Shown here in pieces: positions 15,234-21,895 of a DNA stretch of 21,895 bases. This DNA is from RUG11462 sp045649405. GTDB taxonomy: Bacteria; Bacillota; Clostridia; Oscillospirales; Acutalibacteraceae. The notes under the pieces are model-generated. The model was given only the letters and a program-made list of their open reading frames with translations, was not told the origin of the DNA and did no database searches. The stretch's first letter is position 1, and the number at the start of each line of letters is the position of its first letter. The stretch is from the NCBI GenBank assembly GCA_045649405.1, contig JAZRPW010000058.1:1-21895 (forward strand). Direction: 5' to 3'. Both the position numbers and the translations under genes were made by a program.

Positions 15234-15521
15234 TTATGCTTCCTTAGCAACTGTTAAATATCTTAACACGTCATCAGCGATGTTAAGTTTTCTAGCAAGT
15301 TCAGAAATAAATGTTGGCTCAGCTGTGTGAGTGATTACTACATAGTAACCGTCAGCTTCGTAGTTGATAGGATAAGCGAGTTTTCTCTTGCCCCATTCAT
15401 CTACATTATCAATTGTGCCATTTTTCTCGATGAGAGCTTTGAACTTCTCAACGCTTGCTTGTACTGCTTCTTCTCCGTTTTTAACTGAGAAAACCAATAC
15501 GGTTTCATAAACGTTAGCCAT
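15234..15521 (-). CDS. rpsF: 30S ribosomal protein S6
   Basis: A 95-residue S6 that pairs with S18 on the 30S platform. Recognisable blocks: MANVYETVLVFSVKNGEE, the VDEWGKRKLAYPINYEADGYYVV core, and the LARKLNIADDVLRYLTV end. No long C-terminal extension. AAAGGAGG precedes the ATG with ideal spacing. First gene of the operon; a leader of about 97 nt with a hairpin and CCG repeats (15540-15572) precedes it and probably mediates S6:S18 autoregulation. Confidence 0.98.
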   Translation of the reverse strand: MANVYETVLVFSVKNGEEAVQASVEKFKALIEKNGTIDNVDEWGKRKLAYPINYEADGYYVVITHTAEPTFISELARKLNIADDVLRYLTVAKEA

Positions 15522-15539
15522 TGATATTGTACCTCCTTT

Positions 15540-15572
15540 CGGTCATTCGGTTTGAGCGCTTGTCACCCAAAC
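15540..15572 (-). promoter_or_regulatory. rpsF leader hairpin, probable S6:S18 autoregulatory element
   Basis: On the minus strand GUUUGGGUG-ACAAG-CGCUCAAAC forms a 9-bp stem (two G-U pairs), followed directly by CCGAAUGACCG and the SD. Known rpsF leaders bind the S6:S18 dimer through CCG-containing sequence beside a stem; the placement here fits, but I have not matched a covariance model. Confidence 0.5.
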
Positions 15573-15624
15573 AAGGAATAAAAATTTTCTTTATAATTAC
15601 TCATATTTACAATGAGCAACAACC

Positions 15625-15653
15625 ATTTTACAACAAAACGCAAGATTAGTCAA
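15625..15653 (-). promoter_or_regulatory. Promoter of rpsF-ssb-rpsR
   Basis: Minus strand: TTGACT (15653-15648), 17-bp spacer, TAAAAT (15630-15625). The -35 overlaps the galU stop codon, so the ribosomal operon can be expressed apart from galU although both run in the same direction. Confidence 0.7.
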
Positions 15654-16521
15654 GTGTTTTTGCCAAATCTTTAATATAATTTTTGAATTCTTGGCCAAAA
15701 TCTGCGTTTTTGAGTGACATTTCAACATTTGCTTGCATAAATGAAAGCTTGTTTCCCATATCATAACGTGTGCCTGAAAATTCAATACCCATCATTCCAT
15801 CATTTCTTGCAAGAACACGCATTGCATCGGTAAGTTGAAGTTCGTTGCCAGCGCCTTTTGGAATGTTTTCAAGAATTTCGAAAATTTTAGGTGGCAAAAT
15901 AACTCTGCCCAAAATTGAATAAAGCGACATAATTTGATAAGGCGATGGTTTTTCAATCATATCGGTAACTTTCATTACCTTGTCAGAAACCATATCAACA
16001 TCTAAAGAACAATATTTTGTGATTTGTTCTTTAGAAACCTTTTTAACACCTGCAACGCCAAGGCCGTATTCGTTATAAACTTCTGCCAATTCGCCAATTG
16101 CAGGAACGTCACCAATAATAACATCATCACCATAAAGAACGGCAAAAGGCTCATCATCAACCCAAGCCTTTGCCTTTAAAATTGCATGGCCCAAACCGCC
16201 TGTTACACCTTGGCGAATAAAAGTTATATTAGCAAGATTTGCAAGGCGTTCAACCTGTTCTAATTGCTCATATTTTTTTGAATTCCTAAGTGCATATTCA
16301 AGTTCAATTGAGTGGTCAAAGTGGTCTTCAATTACGCCTTTGCCACGGTTTGTAATAATCAAAATTTCTTCAATGCCGGCAGCAACGGCTTCTTCAACAA
16401 TATATTGAATTGCAGGTTTGTCAACGATTGGCAACATTTCTTTTGGTGTTGCTTTTGAAGCTGGCAAAATACGAGTGCCAAGACCTGCCGCAGGAATAAC
16501 CGCTTTTCTAATTTTTTTCAT
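15646..16521 (-). CDS. galU: UTP-glucose-1-phosphate uridylyltransferase
   Basis: A 291-residue GalU, making UDP-glucose from UTP and glucose-1-phosphate for cell-surface glycans and galactose use. The nucleotide loop AAGLGTRILPASKATPKEML (residues 11-30) is almost textbook, followed by VDKPAIQYIVEEAVAAGI, ILIITNRGKGVIEDHFD, FAVLYGDDVIIGD, the EKPSP segment and GNELQLTDAM. The length is typical of bacterial enzymes. The SD AAGGAG lies upstream of the ATG. It follows the zinc-finger membrane gene by 24 bp and probably shares its message from the promoter at 17954-17982. No truncation or odd residue seen. Confidence 0.96.
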   Translation of the reverse strand: MKKIRKAVIPAAGLGTRILPASKATPKEMLPIVDKPAIQYIVEEAVAAGIEEILIITNRGKGVIEDHFDHSIELEYALRNSKKYEQLEQVERLANLANITFIRQGVTGGLGHAILKAKAWVDDEPFAVLYGDDVIIGDVPAIGELAEVYNEYGLGVAGVKKVSKEQITKYCSLDVDMVSDKVMKVTDMIEKPSPYQIMSLYSILGRVILPPKIFEILENIPKGAGNELQLTDAMRVLARNDGMMGIEFSGTRYDMGNKLSFMQANVEMSLKNADFGQEFKNYIKDLAKTLD

Positions 16522-16545
16522 AAATACTCTTCTCCTTTTTGTTGT

Positions 16546-17376
16546 TTAAAACAATCCAGATATAATAAATGTCAAAACATTTATAGCAAAATACATTAAC
16601 AATGGCAACATTAAATTTGCGCCACCTTTTTGCACAAAGTCCATTTCTGAAACCTTGCCTTCTTGTTTCATCTGCTCAATTGTGAAATAAACCCTTTTCT
16701 TATAAATATAGTCGCCAAAAAGGCCAAAAAACAGGTTTATTAACAAAGAAATAACCGATGTTAAAAACAAAATTTTGCAAATGCCCCACACATTTTCAGT
16801 TACAACGCCTGACTGTAAAGCCGCCATAAACTCTGCGTTTTCGGTTGCTTTTGTGTAAATAAAACTGTGCAAAACTGTGTAAAACGCAGTCAAAATTGCT
16901 TGTGGGTAACACTTTCTTGAAACAAGCCAAAATTCAGGAAGGAAAAAGGCAAGCCAATTCCAGTTAACCTTTGTTTTTCGTGTTGCAAATTTTCTGAAAA
17001 CTTTAATATATCTTAAAGCGTTGTAGCCAACGAATTTTGCAATTTCTTCTGCTTTAACACCACCAATGTCTTCATCTTTATCAATGCCATTTGCAACAAA
17101 AAATGGATTTTGCTGGGTGTTTTGTTGCTCAACAACCACAGGTTGTGGTGCAGGCGCTTGTTGTGTTTGTTCAACCACTTGTTGCTCTTCTTCTGGTTGC
17201 TCTTGTGGTGGTTGCCATTGGTTTTCGGTGCCGTGAAACTCTTCATAAGCACAGTGGCCCAATTTCAAATAACATTGTTTGTGATGTGGTGCGCCACACT
17301 CAGGACAAAACGCAACCTCATCTGTAAAAAGTTTTGCTTTGCAAACAGGGCAAAGCATATTTTCATCTATTTTCAT
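16546..17376 (-). CDS. Prokaryotic RING/zinc-finger membrane protein (DUF2628-like C-terminus)
   Basis: This 276-residue protein starts with a metal-binding finger: CPVC (9-12), CPECGAPHHKQC (24-35) and GHC (40-42), the pattern of the prokaryotic RING finger family 1. A Gln/Pro/Val-rich linker (about 53-97) follows, then a region beginning FVGYNALRYIKVFRKFATR. The WNWLAFFLPEFWLVSRKCY segment and three to four hydrophobic helices resemble DUF2628. The finger would be cytoplasmic and the rest in the membrane. Function is unknown; such fingers may bind protein partners rather than DNA. Its start overlaps the Nudix gene's end by 14 bp, suggesting coupled translation. The SD is weak (AAAGAG), consistent with coupling. 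galU follows by 24 bp. Confidence 0.85.
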   Translation of the reverse strand: MKIDENMLCPVCKAKLFTDEVAFCPECGAPHHKQCYLKLGHCAYEEFHGTENQWQPPQEQPEEEQQVVEQTQQAPAPQPVVVEQQNTQQNPFFVANGIDKDEDIGGVKAEEIAKFVGYNALRYIKVFRKFATRKTKVNWNWLAFFLPEFWLVSRKCYPQAILTAFYTVLHSFIYTKATENAEFMAALQSGVVTENVWGICKILFLTSVISLLINLFFGLFGDYIYKKRVYFTIEQMKQEGKVSEMDFVQKGGANLMLPLLMYFAINVLTFIISGLF

Positions 17377-17920
17377 GTTTTCTACTCTTTCTAAAATAAT
17401 AAGACTTATCTCTTTTCAAAAATTCATCAATTGAATAAATAATATCAAAATAACTTTTGCCGTAATTGTGATATTCGCCGTTTTCAACCATTCTTTGCAA
17501 TTCTTCTTTGCTAACCCATTTAACTTCGGCAACCTCTTCTTTTTGCAAAACGCAACGCTTTGCAGGAATGTTGCATCTAACGGCATAAATATCATTGATT
17601 GAATATTTACGAAGTTGGCGTTTTACAAGCACCATTCTTCGTCTTGCCGCACGCACGCCAAGTTCTTCAAACAATTCTCTGATTGCAGCGTGACGAGAGC
17701 CTTCACCTGCAAGTGCAGAACCACCAGTTGCCGCCCATTCGCCAGGCATTAGCGGTTTTGTGTCTGCTCTGCGTTGGATTAAAAATTCGCCTTTATCATT
17801 AATAACCCATATATGAACAACCAAGTGATATTCACCTTTTGAAAGACTGCGTTTGCCACGAACCATTGTTTTGCCGGTTTTGTTGCCGTCTTTATCAAGT
17901 ATGTCCCAATATTCTATCAT
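17363..17920 (-). CDS. Nudix hydrolase (IDI/YfcD-like)
   Basis: A 185-residue Nudix protein with an intact catalytic box, GSALAGEGSRHAAIRELFEELGV, satisfying Gx5Ex7REUxEExGU. The N-terminal WDILDKDGNKTGKTMVRG and HLVVHIWVINDKGEFLIQRR segments match the subgroup related to isopentenyl-diphosphate isomerase and YfcD, whose substrates are often nucleotide-linked or pyrophosphate compounds. The active substrate here is not predictable. I start at the ATG at 17920, 6 bp after GGAG; the in-frame TTG at 17932 is itself part of the SD. First gene of a likely Nudix, zinc-finger, galU operon. Confidence 0.9.
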   Translation of the reverse strand: MIEYWDILDKDGNKTGKTMVRGKRSLSKGEYHLVVHIWVINDKGEFLIQRRADTKPLMPGEWAATGGSALAGEGSRHAAIRELFEELGVRAARRRMVLVKRQLRKYSINDIYAVRCNIPAKRCVLQKEEVAEVKWVSKEELQRMVENGEYHNYGKSYFDIIYSIDEFLKRDKSYYFRKSRKHENR

Positions 17921-17953
17921 ACACTTCTCCAAAATATCATACTAATTATAATT

Positions 17954-17982
17954 ATTCTACTATACTTTCTAACATTTTTCAA
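17954..17982 (-). promoter_or_regulatory. Promoter of the Nudix-zinc finger-galU operon
   Basis: Minus strand: TTGAAA (17982-17977), 17-bp spacer, TAGAAT (17959-17954). The start near 17947 leaves about 27 nt before the ATG. Confidence 0.6.
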
Positions 17983-18001
17983 GTGTATTTAATCATTAAG
18001 T

Positions 18002-18030
18002 AAAAAAACACACCTATTTAGGTGTGTTTT
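18002..18030 (-). terminator. Rho-independent terminator of the M23 peptidase gene
   Basis: AAAACACACCTA / TAGGTGTGTTTT stem with a very short loop; seven Ts follow on the minus strand, just after the peptidase stop codon. Confidence 0.88.
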
Positions 18031-18032
18031 AA

Positions 18033-18923
18033 TTATTTTACTTTTTGAATGCCTTTTTTATTTTCTAAATCTACAAAACTTGTTGGGTTAACACGATTTT
18101 TTGATGGACTGTCGCCACCTTTGTAAATTTCAAAGTGCAAGTGCGAACCATAAGAACGACCGGTGTTACCACCCGTGCCAATTTTTTGGCCCATTACAAC
18201 CTTTTGGCCAACCTTAACATCAATTCTGTCAAGATGAGCATAACCACTGAAAATCTTTTTGCCACCGATTTTGCCGTGATAAATCATAACAAAATTACCC
18301 CAACTGCTTTCATAAGCAGTTTTGATTTTGTAAACATAACCACTTTTCCAAGCCATAACCTTGTCGCCAGTGTTAAGGTCAAAGTCAACACCGTCATGAA
18401 AATCGCCGCCACCGAAACGCCAGCCATATGCCGAAGTGACATCAACATTTTCAACATCTAACGGAAAACAATAATCTTTTTTCTTAATGCCAAATGTTTT
18501 AACAGCACTAATAGGCAAAACAAAAGTTTTTGTGTTTTTCTCACTGTCGCTTAACACAATAGGAGTTTGGTCTGCAAAAGCGCCAACCTTGTAATCATAT
18601 TCAAAACCACACATTAAACCAGTGTCTTTTAAATAATTCTTATCTTCCACAGTTGCAATTTTCTTAAAAGTTCTTGCTCTTTTTGCTTTTCTGTAAACAT
18701 AATAACCATCGGCACCATTAACAGATTTCCAGGTTATTTTTGCACTGTCAATGCCAACTGTTCTGATATTTCGAATTTTTGGGCTTGCAAGTTTTGTTGA
18801 AACAACCACTTCTGATTGCTTTTGCACTTGAGCTTCAATCTGCTCGTTAGCACTGGCTGGCATATTTGCAACTGTTAAAAAGATAACAAATGCAACCAAA
18901 GCAGTGCCTAATTTCTTAAACAT
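18033..18923 (-). CDS. Secreted M23 metallopeptidase with fibronectin type III domain
   Basis: This 296-residue secreted peptidoglycan hydrolase begins with a signal peptide (KK, hydrophobic AFVIFLTVA, ASA cleavage site near residue 25). Residues 47-132 form a fibronectin type III-like domain (ITWKSVNGADGYYVYRKA). The M23 domain follows: SAYGWRFGGGDFHDGVDFD with zinc ligands His176 and Asp180, YAHL (His230) and HLHFEI (His261, His263). All catalytic residues are present, so an active endopeptidase that cuts cell-wall peptides is likely. SD AAAAGGA lies before the ATG. It is a single-gene unit with its own promoter and terminator. Two identical 21-bp boxes flank the promoter, so the gene is probably tightly regulated, as is common for wall hydrolases. 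Confidence 0.93.
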   Translation of the reverse strand: MFKKLGTALVAFVIFLTVANMPASANEQIEAQVQKQSEVVVSTKLASPKIRNIRTVGIDSAKITWKSVNGADGYYVYRKAKRARTFKKIATVEDKNYLKDTGLMCGFEYDYKVGAFADQTPIVLSDSEKNTKTFVLPISAVKTFGIKKKDYCFPLDVENVDVTSAYGWRFGGGDFHDGVDFDLNTGDKVMAWKSGYVYKIKTAYESSWGNFVMIYHGKIGGKKIFSGYAHLDRIDVKVGQKVVMGQKIGTGGNTGRSYGSHLHFEIYKGGDSPSKNRVNPTSFVDLENKKGIQKVK

Positions 18924-18943
18924 TTATCTCTATCCTTTTCTCT

Positions 18944-18964
18944 AAAAAGTTTCAATTTTGTAAC
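18944..18964. repeat. 21-bp box, copy A, downstream of the M23 promoter
   Basis: aaaaagtttcaattttgta plus AC. It contains the near-palindrome GTTTCAAT/TTTGTAAC (GTTWCAAW-WTTGWAAC). It lies just downstream of the predicted start of the M23 message and is identical to the box at 19007-19027. Confidence 0.75.
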
Positions 18965-18975
18965 TATTTAAGTCA

Positions 18976-19004
18976 ATATTAGCACAAAAAGGGCAAAAAG
19001 TCAA
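18976..19004 (-). promoter_or_regulatory. Promoter of the M23 peptidase gene
   Basis: Minus strand: TTGACT (19004-18999), 17-bp spacer, TAATAT (18981-18976). It lies exactly between the two 21-bp boxes. Confidence 0.7.
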
Positions 19005-19006
19005 GC

Positions 19007-19027
19007 AAAAAGTTTCAATTTTGTAAC
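19007..19027. repeat. 21-bp box, copy B, upstream of the M23 promoter
   Basis: Identical to 18944-18964. The start-to-start distance is 63 bp (six helical turns at 10.5 bp), so both boxes face the same side of the DNA. Copy B abuts the -35. Confidence 0.75.
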
Positions 19028-19064
19028 CTTTTGCAATTTTCGAAAAGAAAATTACATTTAATTG

Positions 19065-19093
19065 TTGATTTTACAACCAAAAAATGATATAAT
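19065..19093 (+). promoter_or_regulatory. Promoter of fucO
   Basis: TTGATT (19065-19070), 17-bp spacer, TATAAT (19088-19093) with TGA before the -10 (extended -10). This is the strongest-looking promoter in the window; start near 19100. Confidence 0.75.
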
Positions 19094-19106
19094 AATTTTA
19101 GCAAGA

Positions 19107-19124
19107 TTGTTATTTTTTTAACAA
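19107..19124. promoter_or_regulatory. Rex-like operator in the fucO leader
   Basis: TTGTTA-TTTTTT-TAACAA is 18 bp and agrees with the Rex consensus TTGTTAANNNNTTAACAA at every fixed position but one (T for A at position 7). The flanking bases extend the dyad to GATTGTTA/TAACAATC (19105-19126). It lies just downstream of the predicted start. Rex would lift repression when NADH is high, suiting an NADH-consuming alcohol dehydrogenase. Confidence 0.65.
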
Positions 19125-19162
19125 TCAAACTATAATGATTTTACTAAAGGAGAAACTTAAAA

Positions 19163-20311
19163 ATGGCAAACAGATTTGTACTTAACGAAACAAGTTATCA
19201 CGGCAAAGGCGCAATCGAAGCTATTGCAACTGAAATTACAGCAAGATGCTTTAAAAAAGCTTTTGTTTGTTCAGACCCTGACCTTATTAAATTTAACGTT
19301 ACTAAAAAAGTAACTGATGTTCTTGACAATGCTAGCATTGCTTATGACATTTTCTCAGAAATTAAACCAAACCCAACAATTGAAAACGTTCAAGCAGGTG
19401 TTGAAGCTTTCAAAAAAAGTGGCGCTGACTGTATTGTTGCAATTGGTGGTGGTTCTTCAATGGACACAGCAAAAGCAATTGGTATTATTATTGAAAACCC
19501 AGAATTTGCAGACGTTCGTTCACTTGAAGGTGTTGCACCTACTAAAAATAAATGTACACCAATCATTGCAGTAGCAACAACTGCTGGTACTGCTGCTGAA
19601 GTTACAATTAACTATGTAATTACTGATGCACAAAACAACCGTAAAATGGTTTGTGTTGACGTTCACGACATTCCTGTTGTTGCAATTGTTGACCCTGATA
19701 TGATGGCAACAATGCCAAAAGGTCTTACAGCTGCTACTGGTATGGACGCTCTTACACACGCAATTGAAGGTTACATTACTGCAGGCGCTTGGGAAATGAG
19801 CGATATGTTCCACTTAAAAGCAATTGAAATTATTGCAAGAAGTCTTCGTGGCGCAGTTGCCGGCGAAGAAATGGGAAGAGAAGGTATGGCTCTTGGTCAA
19901 TACATTGCTGGTATGGGATTTTCTAACGTAGGTCTCGGCATTGTTCACTCAATGGCTCACCCACTCGGCGCAGTTTATGTCACACCACACGGTGTTGCAA
20001 ACGCAATTATTTTGCCAACAGTTATGGAATACAACGCTCCTGCAACTGGCGAAAAATACAGAGCAATTGCAAAAGCAATGGGCGTTTGTGGCGTTGATGA
20101 AATGACACTTGAAGAAGCAAGAAAAGCTGCTTGTGATGCTGTTAAACAACTTTCAATTGATGTTGGTATTCCAGCAGACTTGAAAGAAATTGTAAAGAAA
20201 GAAGACCTTGACTTCCTTTCACAATCTGCATTTGATGACGCTTGCAGACCTGGCAACCCAAGAGAAACAAGCGTTGAAGAAATCAAAGAACTTTATCTTA
20301 AATTAATGTAA
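19163..20311 (+). CDS. fucO: Lactaldehyde reductase (iron-containing alcohol dehydrogenase)
   Basis: This 382-residue group III alcohol dehydrogenase reduces L-lactaldehyde to 1,2-propanediol with NADH, the fermentative outlet of fucose and rhamnose breakdown. It is close to E. coli FucO along its whole length: MANRFVLNETSYHGKG start, NAD-binding GGGSSMD (95-101), NPEFADVRSLEG, TTAGTAAEVTINYVITD, and iron ligands at Asp195, His199, His262 and His276. SD AAAGGAG supports the ATG. It is monocistronic, from a strong promoter to a terminator at 20324-20353. No fucose or rhamnose genes are in the window, so a broader aldehyde role is possible. The leader carries a Rex-like site. Codon use is regular, as expected for a well-expressed gene. 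Confidence 0.95.
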   Translation: MANRFVLNETSYHGKGAIEAIATEITARCFKKAFVCSDPDLIKFNVTKKVTDVLDNASIAYDIFSEIKPNPTIENVQAGVEAFKKSGADCIVAIGGGSSMDTAKAIGIIIENPEFADVRSLEGVAPTKNKCTPIIAVATTAGTAAEVTINYVITDAQNNRKMVCVDVHDIPVVAIVDPDMMATMPKGLTAATGMDALTHAIEGYITAGAWEMSDMFHLKAIEIIARSLRGAVAGEEMGREGMALGQYIAGMGFSNVGLGIVHSMAHPLGAVYVTPHGVANAIILPTVMEYNAPATGEKYRAIAKAMGVCGVDEMTLEEARKAACDAVKQLSIDVGIPADLKEIVKKEDLDFLSQSAFDDACRPGNPRETSVEEIKELYLKLM

Positions 20312-20323
20312 TTTAAACTAAAC

Positions 20324-20353
20324 AAAAACCACTCTCAACCGAGAGTGGTTTTT
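20324..20353. terminator. Bidirectional rho-independent terminator
   Basis: 13-bp perfect stem AAAAACCACTCTC / GAGAGTGGTTTTT, loop AACC, followed by Ts. It lies between fucO (+) and the nitroreductase gene (-). Confidence 0.92.
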
Positions 20354-20356
20354 TTA

Positions 20357-20887
20357 TTAACTTATTGTTTTTGACAGTTCATCAATTGGTTTGCGAACTT
20401 TATTTCGAAGTTTATCATCTGCTTTAGCATAACCAATTGAAATCACAAGGCGGACATTTCCAGAAACTTCACAAATTTCTTTAATTTTTTCGTTGTCAAG
20501 CCAACCTAAAATACAACTACTAAGACCTAATGCCGTTGCTTGCGTTGTAATATAAGCAGCAACAATACCAATATCAATTGAGCGATAATCATTGCCCTTT
20601 AATTTCGCACCGAGTGCCGCTGATTTAACATACGGCATTTCAGAAATTACAATTTGAACAGGTGCATCAATGGCAAATTTGTTCATTCCCATTCCCATTG
20701 TGGCTTTTGCAACACTTTTTGCTTTTTCACCCTTGCAAACGGTTAAAAAATATGGTTGACCATTGCATGCCGAAGGACTAAGTCTTGCCGTTGCTAAAAT
20801 ATGAATTATTTTTTCTTCTTCAACCAGTCTTGTCGCATCAAAATTTCTGCAAGATTGACGAAGCACTAAAATATCGGTAAAATCCAT
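20357..20887 (-). CDS. Nitroreductase-family FMN oxidoreductase
   Basis: A 176-residue nitroreductase-like flavoprotein. The RQSCRNF motif (10-16) would bind FMN phosphate; ARLSPSACNGQPY (34-46) is the usual flavin-contacting segment, and IDIGIVAAYITTQATALGLSSC with LGW continues the dimer core. Length is typical of short anaerobic members. The natural electron acceptor is unknown; quinone, flavin or nitro compounds are all possible. SD AAGGGG precedes the ATG. It lies 34 bp after the esterase gene, so the two are probably co-transcribed. Confidence 0.92.
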   Translation of the reverse strand: MDFTDILVLRQSCRNFDATRLVEEEKIIHILATARLSPSACNGQPYFLTVCKGEKAKSVAKATMGMGMNKFAIDAPVQIVISEMPYVKSAALGAKLKGNDYRSIDIGIVAAYITTQATALGLSSCILGWLDNEKIKEICEVSGNVRLVISIGYAKADDKLRNKVRKPIDELSKTIS

Positions 20888-20921
20888 AGCAAACCCCTTT
20901 TTAGTTTTAAATTCATTATGA

Positions 20922-21554
20922 TTAAAATGTTTTTTGTTGTGATAACATCCATTTTAATGTTTCTTCGGTGAAGGCGTTATTCCAAGAATCGTGCCCCACA
21001 CCTTCAAACAAATTATATTTAAGATTCGGATTAAACTCTTTTAATTTTTCAACCATCTCAATTGTATGATTAGGAGAAACCGCAGTATCATCTAACCCAT
21101 GAAAAGCCCAAATCGGCATTTTTAGGGTGTATGAATTCCAAGCCATTCCACCACCGCAACAAGGCGCAATTGCCGCAAAAAACGAAGGATAAGCCATTGC
21201 GGTGTACCATGTGCCAAAGCCACCCATACTCAAACCGCAAAGATAAATTCTGCTTGTATCAATAGAATACTGCGCAACAATATTATCAATAAACTTTTTA
21301 ATGCTTTCGATTTTTGCAACCCAGAAAGTATCAACCGGGCATTGTGGCATTACCAAAATGCAGTCTTTGAGATTTTCGTCAGTAACAACCTTTGAAAAGC
21401 CGTGAACAAGCACCTTTTCAACATCTTCGCCGTTACCACGCTCGCCAGCACCGTGAAGTTGAATTATCAATGCAGGATTACTGCTCAAATTTTCGGGTAT
21501 ATACGCAATGTACGGAAAAACACTTTCATTTGTTGTGTTTTTGACTATTTTCAT
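20922..21554 (-). CDS. Alpha/beta-hydrolase esterase (phospholipase/carboxylesterase or predicted peptidase type)
   Basis: A 210-residue serine hydrolase without a signal peptide, so cytoplasmic. The oxyanion region is LHGAGERG (33-40); the nucleophile elbow is GLSMGG with Ser109; Asp155 or Asp156 lies in FHGLDDTAVS; and His188 in GVGHDSW completes the triad. It resembles the COG4099/dienelactone hydrolase-like esterases often linked with carbohydrate de-esterification. The substrate is unknown. SD AAGGAG is 8 bp before the ATG; another ATG four bases upstream is out of frame. It begins 16 bp after the gene ending at 21571. Confidence 0.9.
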   Translation of the reverse strand: MKIVKNTTNESVFPYIAYIPENLSSNPALIIQLHGAGERGNGEDVEKVLVHGFSKVVTDENLKDCILVMPQCPVDTFWVAKIESIKKFIDNIVAQYSIDTSRIYLCGLSMGGFGTWYTAMAYPSFFAAIAPCCGGGMAWNSYTLKMPIWAFHGLDDTAVSPNHTIEMVEKLKEFNPNLKYNLFEGVGHDSWNNAFTEETLKWMLSQQKTF

Positions 21555-21570
21555 TCATTTAGCTCCTTGA

Positions 21571-21895
21571 TTAGTCATTAGCTTTTGCCCATTTGTTTAC
21601 AAGCGCTTTTTTGTCTGCGTCTAAATCAGCATAACCACTTGTTTCATCTGCAATAAATGCATCTGCAACACCTGCAATATTACGAGATTGAGTTTTGTCA
21701 TAATCTGCGTAAACAATTACTTCGTTGCCGTCTTCATCGGTAATTTTTGCATAGCCACGAGCAACAAAATTTCTGCAAAGGTTATAATCTTTAATACTTA
21801 CAAGTGAGCCAACAATTCCAGAGAAACTTCCGTCTGTGTAATAGGTTTCGCTGTCATATGGGACATAAACCATATTGCCTTTTGCCATATCAAAG
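21571..21895 (-). CDS. C-terminal part of an unrecognised, probably larger protein
   Basis: The frame is open to the window edge. The ATG at 21888 is seven bases from the edge with no SD visible, and the in-frame residues before it (Phe-Asp) continue, so the gene likely starts outside. The visible 107 residues contain SIKDYNLCRNFVARGYAKI, DEDGNEVIVYADY, and end with DLDADKKALVNKWAKAND. The DYNLxRNFVARGYxK block recalls C-terminal segments of large secreted clostridial proteins, from memory only. Function unknown. It is directly followed by the esterase gene. Confidence 0.6.
   Translation of the reverse strand, partial: FDMAKGNMVYVPYDSETYYTDGSFSGIVGSLVSIKDYNLCRNFVARGYAKITDEDGNEVIVYADYDKTQSRNIAGVADAFIADETSGYADLDADKKALVNKWAKAND

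Noticed and set aside
18944..19027. CRISPR-like array (repeat containing GTTTCAAT)
   Set aside because: Only two copies, the shared unit is just 21 bp, the spacing region holds a promoter, and no cas genes are present.

Overview
The window is AT-rich, densely coded DNA that most resembles an uncultured, anaerobic, gut-type member of the Clostridia (Bacillota). The evidence is the rpsF-ssb-rpsR operon, the MoxR/DUF58/transglutaminase operon typical of low-GC Gram-positives, strong AGGAGG-type ribosome binding sites, sigma-A-like promoters (TTGAnn-N17-TAnnAT), and a fucO-type fermentative alcohol dehydrogenase with a Rex-like operator. The species cannot be named from this sequence alone.

Layout. 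(1) 2-1201 (+): 3' part of a PLP enzyme of the methionine gamma-lyase/aluminium-resistance family. (2) 1207-5973 (+): an operon of MoxR ATPase, DUF58 protein and a membrane transglutaminase-fold protein. It has its own promoter, buried in a perfect 26-bp palindrome, and ends at a bidirectional terminator. (3) 5983-8119 (-): an EF-G-2-type translational GTPase paralogue with its promoter. (4) 8161-11930 (+): a large PD-(D/E)XK nuclease/SF2 helicase fusion with no methyltransferase beside it, preceded by three inverted repeats. (5) 11929-13742: a small XRE regulator (-) divergent from a stand-alone AMP-forming acyl/aryl ligase (+), with an inverted repeat across the ligase promoter. (6) 13742-14290 (-): a small hypothetical gene behind what looks like a structured, terminator-ended leader RNA. 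(7) 14307-14416: a cluster of small intergenic repeats. (8) 14423-15653 (-): rpsF-ssb-rpsR with promoter, leader hairpin and terminator. (9) 15646-17982 (-): Nudix hydrolase, zinc-finger membrane protein and galU, probably one operon. (10) 18002-19027 (-): secreted FnIII-M23 peptidase whose promoter is flanked by two identical 21-bp boxes exactly 63 bp apart. (11) 19065-20353 (+): fucO with promoter and Rex-like site. (12) 20357-21895 (-): nitroreductase, esterase and the C-terminal end of a probable larger protein, running out of the window.

Most of this is chromosomal housekeeping or niche metabolism. The parts least explained by known annotation are the nuclease-helicase fusion at 8280-11891 and the candidate structured leader RNA at about 14100-14255. 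The best mechanistic predictions are regulatory: a Rex-like site on fucO, paired boxes on the M23 gene, and palindromes over the moxR and ligase promoters. All promoter, operator and RNA calls were made by eye and are untested.
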